Notes under the pieces: generated by a model
Database searches by the model: none
What the model saw: the letters and a program-made list of their open reading frames with translations, nothing else
What the model was told of the DNA's origin: nothing
Assembly: GCF_903903185.1 (NCBI RefSeq)
Contig: NZ_CAIUXT010000171.1
Span: 1 to 54,169 of the forward strand
DNA from: an uncultured Rhodoblastus sp.
GTDB taxonomy: Bacteria; Pseudomonadota; Alphaproteobacteria; Rhizobiales; Beijerinckiaceae
DNA: 54,169 nt
Direction of reading: 5' to 3'
In this document: piece by piece, positions 43,310 to 50,495 of the stretch
How the letters are laid out: the number at the start of each line of letters is the position of its first letter
How positions within the stretch are numbered: position 1 is the stretch's first letter
Program-made: the position numbers and the translations under genes

Positions 43310-44518
43310 ATGGATTATGAAACATTTGTAAATGGAATAGTTTCCGTAAATAAGAGCGTGACCCACGCGAAGAAGCTTTATGCGGCTGAATGTGCGCCGG
43401 ACTTTAACTTTCTCGAAATTATTAAACCAGATGAGCGTCGTATTTCGTCTATATTGGCTTGGTTATTGAACCCTAATGCAAGTCACGGACAAGGGGTAAT
43501 ATTTTTAAATTTATTTTTTAAAATTATTAGCAAAAAATGGGCTGCAAGGTCACCGAAAACGGTTTCTGTTAGACGTGAGGCATATATTAACCAGAGATAT
43601 ATCGATATAGTCGTTCAAGAAAAAGAATGGGTAATTGCCGTTGAGAATAAATCTAATGGCGCGGTAGATTTAAAAAATCAGGTATCTGATTACATTCAAT
43701 TTATTAAAAAAATAAATGATGATAATTATTGCCTAGTGTATTTATCGTTAGACGGTAGAGATCCAAAAGATCACAGTATTAAACAGGAGTGTATGCTAGA
43801 AGAGTGTAGCTCTGGACATCTAATTATGATTGGCGTCATTCAACTTATTCCTTGGTTGCGCGAATGTCGAAGTCTATGCCGTGCTCTAAACATAAACTGT
43901 ACGTTATTAGATATTGAGAAGTATCTTGATAAAAACTTTGGCAATGGAGGGCTTGATATGGCGGAGCAAATGCGCGTGGTCGAGTATGTTATTGAGAATG
44001 AGGAGCGAGTCGCAGCGGCTATGGACGTCGCAAGTTCAGTTGATGCGATTAAAAACAAGCTCGCCTTCGTTCTTATAGATAAGTTAAAGCAAAAGTTGGG
44101 TGATGAGTATATTGTAAATATAGAAAATAAACCTGGAGAAGAAAATTTTTCATGGAATATTAAACTACGTGCCGCTCACACATTTCGTTTATGTTTTCAG
44201 TTTGATTTTAAAAATTATAGAAATTTTGGCTACGGTATCGTAAAAGAGAATGCGGTGCAGGAAACGCATCCAGAACTTCGTGAAATTTTGACAAAAGAAT
44301 TTAACGACAGCGGAGATTGTAGCCCAGTTACATTGAAATGTTGGTATTGGGTAAAAGTTGCATGCCCTGACTACGGCATATTCCAAGCAGATCGTGACTG
44401 GACTAACAAGGCGGCTTCTTGGGAGGAAATTGCCTCGCGTGAAAATATTATGGCCAATAAAATGGCCGAATTAGCGAAGAGGGTAGAGAGAATCCTCGCA
44501 GTTAATAACCTCCTTTGA
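43310..44518 (+). CDS. PD-(D/E)XK nuclease family protein
   Basis: A 402-residue protein of the PDDEXK_4-like group. The core is seen in the N-terminal third: Glu in IKPDERRISSILAWLLNP, Asp in NQRYIDIVVQ and the E-x-K of WVIAVENKSNG near residue 111, followed by LKNQVSDYIQFI. Its base composition is far more AT-rich than anything else in the window, so it was probably acquired recently. It follows the AAA gene by 38 bp and should be co-transcribed. A role as the effector nuclease of a defence module is inferred. Confidence 0.82.
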   Translation: MDYETFVNGIVSVNKSVTHAKKLYAAECAPDFNFLEIIKPDERRISSILAWLLNPNASHGQGVIFLNLFFKIISKKWAARSPKTVSVRREAYINQRYIDIVVQEKEWVIAVENKSNGAVDLKNQVSDYIQFIKKINDDNYCLVYLSLDGRDPKDHSIKQECMLEECSSGHLIMIGVIQLIPWLRECRSLCRALNINCTLLDIEKYLDKNFGNGGLDMAEQMRVVEYVIENEERVAAAMDVASSVDAIKNKLAFVLIDKLKQKLGDEYIVNIENKPGEENFSWNIKLRAAHTFRLCFQFDFKNYRNFGYGIVKENAVQETHPELREILTKEFNDSGDCSPVTLKCWYWVKVACPDYGIFQADRDWTNKAASWEEIASRENIMANKMAELAKRVERILAVNNLL

Positions 44519-44751
44519 TGCGCGAGAATTTATCATGGATATCCTGGATCTGAGTCAGGCGGGTGAACCTTTGGCGATTTGAATAATTTGCCATCGGGTC
44601 CAAGTCGAATGCTTCAGACCATACATGCGTCCGTATTTGACGCAACTTGCGCCTATTGTCCTTTTGTGACGCCAAGCGGCGAGGCTAAGCTTTCGATACC
44701 GCCGCAGCGTCGGCGCCGAAAGGCGACCATTCGTGCGAAGGGAAATGTGTC

Positions 44752-44958
44752 ATGGCGATTGGCAACGTGGTTCAGCGCGGAATTCAGATTTTTGTTTACG
44801 ATGAAAAGGGGTGCCAAGTCTGCACGATTCCAGCGGGGCCTGGACCTCAGGATGGTCTGGTTGGTTATACGTCTTCGACCATCAACGTTCGCAGGTGCCA
44901 GGTCATTCTGACCTTCGACGAACATGGGCGGCAAATCGCGACCACTCCGGCGCGGTAA
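44752..44958 (+). CDS. Small hypothetical protein, 68 residues
   Basis: AAGGGAAA lies before the ATG. The product has a beta-like pattern with two similar strands: GIQIFVYDEKGCQVCTIPAG and CQVILTFDEHGRQIATTPAR. That internal repeat suggests a small beta sandwich or barrel. No family is named with confidence. The 233 bp before it hold no gene. Confidence 0.55.
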   Translation: MAIGNVVQRGIQIFVYDEKGCQVCTIPAGPGPQDGLVGYTSSTINVRRCQVILTFDEHGRQIATTPAR

Positions 44959-45094
44959 GCCAAAATTTGCGGTCAAACGAGAATTCAATTATTGGGAACA
45001 CCATGACCTAACCTCCTTCCCCTGCTCGCGAACCGAAACGCGCTGCGATTTCCGCAGCGTGGGTTCCGTTCGCTTTGAGCCAGAGGAGGCAGTC

Positions 45095-45439
45095 TTGCCA
45101 GAAATCACCATACGCCTGCATCAGGACCTCGCGGATCAAATTCTGGCCGCGGGGCCGGATGGAGCGCGGTCGCTTTCGGCCCTGTGGCGTCAGGCCGGAA
45201 ATGCAATCAAATCGCACGGGCGGCATATCGCCTATGCACCTGCCATCCTGCCCGACGGTTTGCATTGCGCCATGAGCGTCCATGTCGGCCTTCGCGGCAT
45301 GGTCATCGAGGTCGACCGGCCGGGAACTCTGATCCCCGGCCGGGGCGTCGTGCCGGACCCGACGCCCGACCCGAACCGGTGCCCGGGGTCGAAATCGGGC
45401 AGGAAGCCGGAGCAGCGTCCGGCGTCGAAACGACGCTGA
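45095..45439 (+). CDS. Hypothetical protein, 114 residues, TTG start
   Basis: The strong ribosome site GAGGAGG five bases before a TTG at 45095 decides the start; a longer frame from 44924 would overlap its neighbour. The product begins with Met, then PEITIRLHQDLADQILAAG, continues SLSALWRQAGNAIKSHGRHI and ends in a Pro/Arg-rich tail. No known domain is recognised. Confidence 0.55.
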   Translation: MPEITIRLHQDLADQILAAGPDGARSLSALWRQAGNAIKSHGRHIAYAPAILPDGLHCAMSVHVGLRGMVIEVDRPGTLIPGRGVVPDPTPDPNRCPGSKSGRKPEQRPASKRR

Positions 45440-45528
45440 CATTTCGGGCCGGGATTTCCCGCCCGCTCTTTTCCACTTCGTTGCCGGCGCCAAGGTGGGC
45501 GTCGGCAATTCAATCGTCGGTGGATCGC

Positions 45529-46080
45529 ATGCCGCGTCGCAAAATCCAACGTGCTTTCTCGTCGTGGCTCGATAAGAACCATGACCGCTTCAGCGTGAAA
45601 ATCCGGCTCGGAAGGCGAACCGACAGATTTTGGGAGTTTTCCTTCGTCGGGATCAACACCGCCATCCAGGGCGTGCTGACGACTTACGAAATCAATGTCG
45701 CCGCGGAATATGCGGACGATTGCTGGGATTTGCTGCTGAGCCTCGAAGCGGAGCCGCGACAAGCGCGTGGCGGCGGCGTTTTCTGCGATTTATGTTTGCC
45801 GGAGGCGCGGCGTGTGTTTCCCGACCGACCGGCGCTCTGGGTCGACCATCTGTTCGAGCCCTTTCTGGAATGGGTCAACGACAACCTCGCCAAGGCCAAA
45901 TGGCTGGCGCTGCATGGCGATCCGGACTTTGCCACCTGGGCGCGGCTGCTGCCGAACGATGACCAGACGGAGCATCTGCGTGGCGGCGGCTGTATGATCA
46001 ATTTTTCGGCTTTGACCGACAAGAACCCGCGCGCCGAGCGCGATCCACCGCCAATCCTTTTGCCCTGTCGCGTTTCGTGA
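45529..46080 (+). CDS. Hypothetical protein, 183 residues
   Basis: The protein begins MPRRKIQRAFSSWLDKNHDR and has an alpha-beta pattern with Trp-rich stretches (CWDLLLSLEAEP, ALWVDHLFEPFLEWVNDNL, DPDFATWARLLP). There is no signal peptide. The ribosome site is weak (GGTGGA). It lies in a rightward run of small genes ending in a phosphatase, 76 bp before it. Family unknown. Confidence 0.6.
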   Translation: MPRRKIQRAFSSWLDKNHDRFSVKIRLGRRTDRFWEFSFVGINTAIQGVLTTYEINVAAEYADDCWDLLLSLEAEPRQARGGGVFCDLCLPEARRVFPDRPALWVDHLFEPFLEWVNDNLAKAKWLALHGDPDFATWARLLPNDDQTEHLRGGGCMINFSALTDKNPRAERDPPPILLPCRVS

Positions 46081-46156
46081 ACGAAACATTCAGCCGCCGC
46101 AATCTGGCGTCCGATTTTGTCGTAGGTTTTCGTTGTGAGCAAGGAGCGGCGCGGCA

Positions 46157-46834
46157 ATGCGAACCTACGTGATCGGCGATATTCACGGGTGCTTCCAAGA
46201 GTTTGTCGAGTTGCTCGATCTGTGCGGCGCGCACGCGGCGGGCAAGCCCGCGCGCTTGATCACCTTGGGCGACTATGTGGATCGCGGGCCGGACTCGTTT
46301 CGGGTGGTGCGTCTGATCCGGCATCGTTTGCGAAGCTTATATCCCGGTTTCGCCTCCATCATAAATCTGAAGGGCAACCACGAACTCATGATGGCGCAGG
46401 CTGCGCTGGGTGGCGAGCTTGGCGTCAAGCAAACCTGGGTGAGCCCGGATAACGGCGGCGACGCGACGGTCGAGAGTTATCCGAATATCGAACTCTTGCG
46501 CGATGACGCCGCGTGGCTCGCCGAACTGCCAACGTCCTGCGAAGACGAGCTGCGCTATTACGTCCACGCCGGCATCCGTCCGGGCGTCAGGCTGAAAGAT
46601 CAGAACGACTCCGACAAATTGTGGATCCGGCATTCGTTCTTAAAGGACAGAAGGCCGCACGAGAAATACATCGTCCACGGTCACACGCCCGTCCTGAAGT
46701 CGGACGTGCAGGAGAATCGCATCAACCTCGACACCGCCGCAGTTTATGGAGGGCGCCTCACGGCTGCGGTGTTCGACTGCTTACAACCGAAGCCTGTCGC
46801 GATTCTTCAGGTGAAAGCTTCGAGCACGCGCTGA
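46157..46834 (+). CDS. PPP-family metallophosphatase (serine/threonine phosphatase or ApaH/PrpE-like)
   Basis: A 225-residue two-metal phosphatase. All four signature blocks are present: GDIHG, GDYVDRG, GNHE and HGHT, plus a His in YYVHAGI. The size suits bacterial PrpA/PrpB or ApaH-like enzymes, which dephosphorylate proteins or cleave diadenosine tetraphosphate; the sequence alone does not decide. AAGGAG lies 13 bases upstream of the ATG. It may be co-transcribed with the small genes before it. Confidence 0.9.
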   Translation: MRTYVIGDIHGCFQEFVELLDLCGAHAAGKPARLITLGDYVDRGPDSFRVVRLIRHRLRSLYPGFASIINLKGNHELMMAQAALGGELGVKQTWVSPDNGGDATVESYPNIELLRDDAAWLAELPTSCEDELRYYVHAGIRPGVRLKDQNDSDKLWIRHSFLKDRRPHEKYIVHGHTPVLKSDVQENRINLDTAAVYGGRLTAAVFDCLQPKPVAILQVKASSTR

Positions 46835-46900
46835 AGCTATTGGGCCGCGTGGACGAATTTGGATAATGCAGCGCCTATTCCCGATCCTTTTCGGGCGGTA

Positions 46901-46979
46901 CGCGCCGACGTCGATCTGCGCGCCCTGGCGGAGAAGATCAAGGCGGCGGCAGCGTCCAAAGCCCTGTCGTTCTGCCTGC
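46901..46979 (+). pseudogene. Fragment duplicated from the tandem AAA gene
   Basis: About 79 bp encode RADVDLRALAEKIKAAAAS and KALSFCLP, closely matching nucleotides 42615-42690 of the AAA gene (RADVDLRALAAKIKAAPS, KALSFCLS). It ends where module 2's Walker A would begin. No start or stop fits it, so it is a remnant of a related gene or a partial duplication. The rest of 46835-47111 has no gene. Confidence 0.7.
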
Positions 46980-47111
46980 CAAACAAGGGCCTGCGCGCCG
47001 CGCGTACTTGATCGCCCATCGTTCTACCCAGTCGCATTTGACGAGATACGTCCGATATTGGCGTGGATACTGATTAGATTTCGTTCGGAATTTGAAGCGC
47101 GAGGTTCATGA

Positions 47112-47677
47112 GCGAAGAGTTGGACCATCAGTGTTTTTTCAACCGAGGAGCTGCGTCGATCAAAATGCGACCGGGACGCTTTTGCGGCAAAACCGCGCTT
47201 TCCGATCATGGTCGTGCTCGACCGGGTGACGCAGGGCTATAATACGGGGCGATTTTCAGGCTTTGCGATGCGATGCTGGTCCAGCGGCTTGTGGTCACGG
47301 GCGCCGAAATCCACTTGCGCAATCGTCGCCTGTCGCAATCGGCGCGCGGAACGCAATATTGGACGCCCTGGTCGCAGGAAAGCTCAGCCGAGGAAGCGGT
47401 TATCCGTGCGAAGGCCGACGGCAACCAGATAGTGGTTGCTGAACTCGCGGCGAACAGCGTTCGTCCGGAAGCGTTCATCCCAAGCTTTCCGGTGTGCCTG
47501 GTCCTTGGCGGTGAAACCGATGGCGTCTCTCAGGAAGTCGTCAATCTGGCCGACGCCGTCATCGAGATCCCAATGCGCGGCATGGCAAATTCGATCAATG
47601 TCTCCACGGCGGCCGCGATCGTTCTTTACGAGCTGTCGCGTCGCGCCGAGGCCGAGAGTTCGTCTGCGGGCGTTTAG
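47112..47677 (+). pseudogene. SpoU/TrmH-type RNA methyltransferase, frameshifted
   Basis: SpoU motif 1 (MVVLDRVTQGYNTG) reads in one frame. The rest reads in another, from MLVQRLVVTGAEIHL to motifs 2 and 3 (LVLGGETDGVSQEV and ADAVIEIPMRGMANSINVS). One G lost in the G-run at about 47246-47249 explains it: adding it gives YNTGAIFRLCDAM. There is little room for a complete N-terminus, so it may be a short 2'-O-methyltransferase or an already truncated copy. Confidence 0.78.
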
Positions 47678-47681
47678 CGGA

Positions 47682-48392
47682 TCAGCGTTCCGTTCCCGCG
47701 CCTGTGGCCGGCTTCTTGAATGAAATTGCAATGACGGCGGAGGCGCTCGCGCCGCAATATGAGGTCACCAGGGCGGGGCGCGCGCGCGACTCTCCGAGAA
47801 GCGAAGTGAAAAGTTCGTCGGATTTTACAAGGTCGAACTGCTCGTCGTCGGCTTCGGAAATGGATTGGAGGATGAAGACGCCGTCATCGAATTTTGTTTC
47901 GGCGAACAAGCGCAATGCATTTTCGAGATCGCACTGCACAACGTCGCCGTAAAGCCCTTCGACGACCGCTCCTCGTCCGAAATGCGGAACGAAAGCGTGC
48001 CCACCTGCGACGTCCAAGGCGTCGGCCAAATCTACGCCAATCATCAATGGTCCGCAGACCAACCGCAAAAAGGCCTCGGCGATGATGTCGAGATCTCGCG
48101 CGGTCGCGCTGATCGCCCATATAGCGCCGTCGGAAATGAAATTCTCGGGCGGGAGAGCGTCATCGACGACCAGCATTAGCCAAGGCGCGTTGGCGCCTGT
48201 GGCCGCCCCGGACGACAGCTTGGTCGCAAAATCGGGCGCCGCCTCGCGGACGATCAATATCTCAACGGTCGGCGTCCCTGTTAAGGGCGGAAATCCTGCC
48301 GCCCATTCGGGACATTCTCCACCGATTGTTCTGATGGCCAAAACACCGAAATCGGTCGACGGCGCCTGTTTGGCATGCAGCGATGAATTCAT
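47682..48392 (-). CDS. Hypothetical protein, 236 residues
   Basis: An acidic, Ala-rich protein of mixed alpha-beta pattern: APWLMLVVDDALPPENFISD, LRLVCGPLMIGVDLADALDV, and a C-terminal SYCGASASAVIAISF. No motif I know is present. It ends four bases from the convergent SpoU remnant. Codon use and length support a real gene, but the function is unknown. Confidence 0.6.
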   Translation of the reverse strand: MNSSLHAKQAPSTDFGVLAIRTIGGECPEWAAGFPPLTGTPTVEILIVREAAPDFATKLSSGAATGANAPWLMLVVDDALPPENFISDGAIWAISATARDLDIIAEAFLRLVCGPLMIGVDLADALDVAGGHAFVPHFGRGAVVEGLYGDVVQCDLENALRLFAETKFDDGVFILQSISEADDEQFDLVKSDELFTSLLGESRARPALVTSYCGASASAVIAISFKKPATGAGTER

Positions 48393-48712
48393 TGGGCGAC
48401 ATCCTGTGGGCGATATTCAAGCCAGGTTTAGCGTCGTCTGCGTCAAATGCGGACGTAGATCCCCGAGGAGCGCAACTTGCACCCTTATCCAAATCAGCGA
48501 CGCGCGGCATTACCGGAGGCAGGCAGGGGCCATTTGCAGTAGCACGGCACGTGTGAATCTGAGCGGGCGGCGCGGGGAAATCAGCGCGTTACCGCGTCCC
48601 TCCTTCCTGAATGCCATGGTGATCGAGGCGACACCAATTTGGCGCGAGCACGGGTCAAACCGGAGCGTCTTGACGAAGTTTATTCGACGTACATCGAAAC
48701 CGTCGGCCATTA
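48393..48712. other. Unassigned 320-bp stretch
   Basis: Short open frames exist on the minus strand, but none has a clear ribosome site or recognisable sequence. It may contain the promoter of the hypothetical gene on its left. Confidence 0.4.
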
Positions 48713-50263
48713 TCAAGGGGCCAAGTTGATGGTCGGTTGCCCCGCGAGTTCTAGGAGGGCTGCGTGCGCCTTCACCATGGCGAGGGTGTCGCGTTCACAA
48801 TAAGCGAGCAACTGGCGTCGCAATCGCGCGGTCTCATCTGCATCGACGACGGCGCCACTGGCGATTTGCAGGAAGGCGCCGGCTGCGGCGAGTCCGTCGG
48901 CCACACCGTCGAGGTCATCGTAGCCGAAATCCGGACACAGGGCCGGTCCGACAGTCTTGATCGAGAAGCTGAAGTCGAAAGCCGGGAGATAGACCGATTG
49001 GCGGACGACAGGAAGTAGATCGGCCAATCGATCGATCACAGCCTCAAGGGACGAGCGGAGATCGGGGAAAACCTCGGCAAGTTCCCGCAGTCGGGATTTT
49101 TCGTAGGACGAATAGACAATGATCGGCGAATAGGATCGCCTTAACGCAGCGATCAGGGTCTCTGCGAATTCCCGTCGCGGATCGCCTGCGCCGTCGGCCA
49201 GAAATTCGAGATGACCGAGCCTGCCGACGCCGTCGATTTCGTGCAACGACCACTGGAAGGGCAGCGTCTGATAGGGACGCGTTCCCTGATAGAGCGGAAT
49301 CGGCGGGGCCATCGCTTCGAAATCGAGGTAACAGGCCGGCGGACCGAACGCCGTCAAAAGGCGTGGCAGATCATCCGAGATATACGGACGGTCGCTAACA
49401 ATGGCTTCACGAATGACCGACTGCTTGGCGGTGAGCGGAAACTCTGCCGGAATCGACGAGACCGCCTCGACCCCCAGCGCCTTCAACTCAGTAGCGTTTG
49501 CTTCCGACAGGCGCGGCAGCCGAATGATCCAATCAACGGGCTTGCCAGCGGTGCATTGATCCCAGTATTCGCAGCCGTAGGGCGAACTGCACTGGCGGCC
49601 GGGTTCGATGAATGGAGCCTGACCACTGGCCAGGCATTCGCGCATCGCCGGCAGTCGGGAAGGGATTTCGGCGAGCCTCGCCTCGACGCCGGCTTCAACG
49701 TCGACGCGCACGAAATAGGCGCGCCACTCGACGCCATCGAGGCAGCGCACGTAGGCGTTGTTTACGTGAACTAGTTCGATCGACGAAACCGTGACGCCAG
49801 CGCCCCGAACGACGTGGGCTTGAAGCGCGATGTCGTCGAGATGGTGATCCTTCGGACCGGTGCTGCTTTTGACCTCTCTCAGGCCCCAGCTTCCATCTGG
49901 CAGTCGCTCCAGAACATCGACGCGAACGCGAATGCCGTCGTGCTTGAACGCGGCTTCGAAGATCGCCGGCGTGTTGGCGTCGGCCATCAAGGCGATTGTC
50001 CTTGCGACGGCGGCCGCGTGCGCCCATGGCGCCTCGTCAATCAAAACGCCGCCCGGAAAGAGCAAATGGGCCTTGAGTCCGATTTGTTGGCCGATGTCCA
50101 ACGGCGAGCCCGGTTCAGGCGGCTCATAGGGCGGCGGCTGATTGACCAGAAGCCAAAGGCGTCGAAGGCATTGCAGACCGGCGATATAGCGCGACTTGGT
50201 GAGATGCGGGATGCCCACTCGATCCTCGGCAAGAACTTCGACACGATCCCCATGTTCGTCCAT
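48713..50263 (-). CDS. DUF2779 protein: Cas4/RecB-like nuclease joined to an exonuclease-like domain
   Basis: A 516-residue protein. The N-terminal half looks like a PD-(D/E)XK nuclease of the RecB/Cas4 kind: QCLRRLWL, then IRVRVDVLERLPDGSWGLRE with VKSS (the D and E-x-K set), and a Cys set (C in QCLRR and CSSPYGCEYWDQC) that may bind an Fe-S cluster. The C-terminal half is the DUF2779 domain, RNase H/DEDD-like, with Asp-Glu in YLDFEAM and a late Asp in YCERDTLAMVKAH. The ATG at 50263 is preferred to a TTG at 50326. It is divergent from the TrlF gene. The DNA target is unknown. Confidence 0.82.
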   Translation of the reverse strand: MDEHGDRVEVLAEDRVGIPHLTKSRYIAGLQCLRRLWLLVNQPPPYEPPEPGSPLDIGQQIGLKAHLLFPGGVLIDEAPWAHAAAVARTIALMADANTPAIFEAAFKHDGIRVRVDVLERLPDGSWGLREVKSSTGPKDHHLDDIALQAHVVRGAGVTVSSIELVHVNNAYVRCLDGVEWRAYFVRVDVEAGVEARLAEIPSRLPAMRECLASGQAPFIEPGRQCSSPYGCEYWDQCTAGKPVDWIIRLPRLSEANATELKALGVEAVSSIPAEFPLTAKQSVIREAIVSDRPYISDDLPRLLTAFGPPACYLDFEAMAPPIPLYQGTRPYQTLPFQWSLHEIDGVGRLGHLEFLADGAGDPRREFAETLIAALRRSYSPIIVYSSYEKSRLRELAEVFPDLRSSLEAVIDRLADLLPVVRQSVYLPAFDFSFSIKTVGPALCPDFGYDDLDGVADGLAAAGAFLQIASGAVVDADETARLRRQLLAYCERDTLAMVKAHAALLELAGQPTINLAP

Positions 50264-50425
50264 CGTCAGCTCGGATGCAACGGGCTCATTCGCGAGTGGC
50301 GGAAACTTCTGACCGATTTGTCGCAACTATGGCGTTCAACATTTGTCGCTTTCCGGATAACACCCTTCCCGCCAAAGAGGCGTGGCCATGTCGGGTTCGC
50401 AGTGATTTCGACGATTGTTGGAAGC

Positions 50426-50445
50426 GGCGCTTTAATAGCAGCGCC
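50426..50445. promoter_or_regulatory. Small dyad in the divergent DUF2779-TrlF region
   Basis: GGCGCT (50426-50431), eight bases, AGCGCC (50440-50445). It lies 51 bp before the TrlF start in the 232-bp region that must hold both promoters. It may be an operator, but six-base dyads occur by chance in GC-rich DNA. Confidence 0.3.
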
Positions 50446-50495
50446 CAAGCGGTAAAGTTCAGGTGTTTCGAATCGCTTTCACGTTTGGATCACCG

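Noticed and set aside
48510-48716. 68-codon frame in the gap before the DUF2779 gene
   Set aside because: It overlaps the DUF2779 stop slightly, has no ribosome site and matches no family I know.
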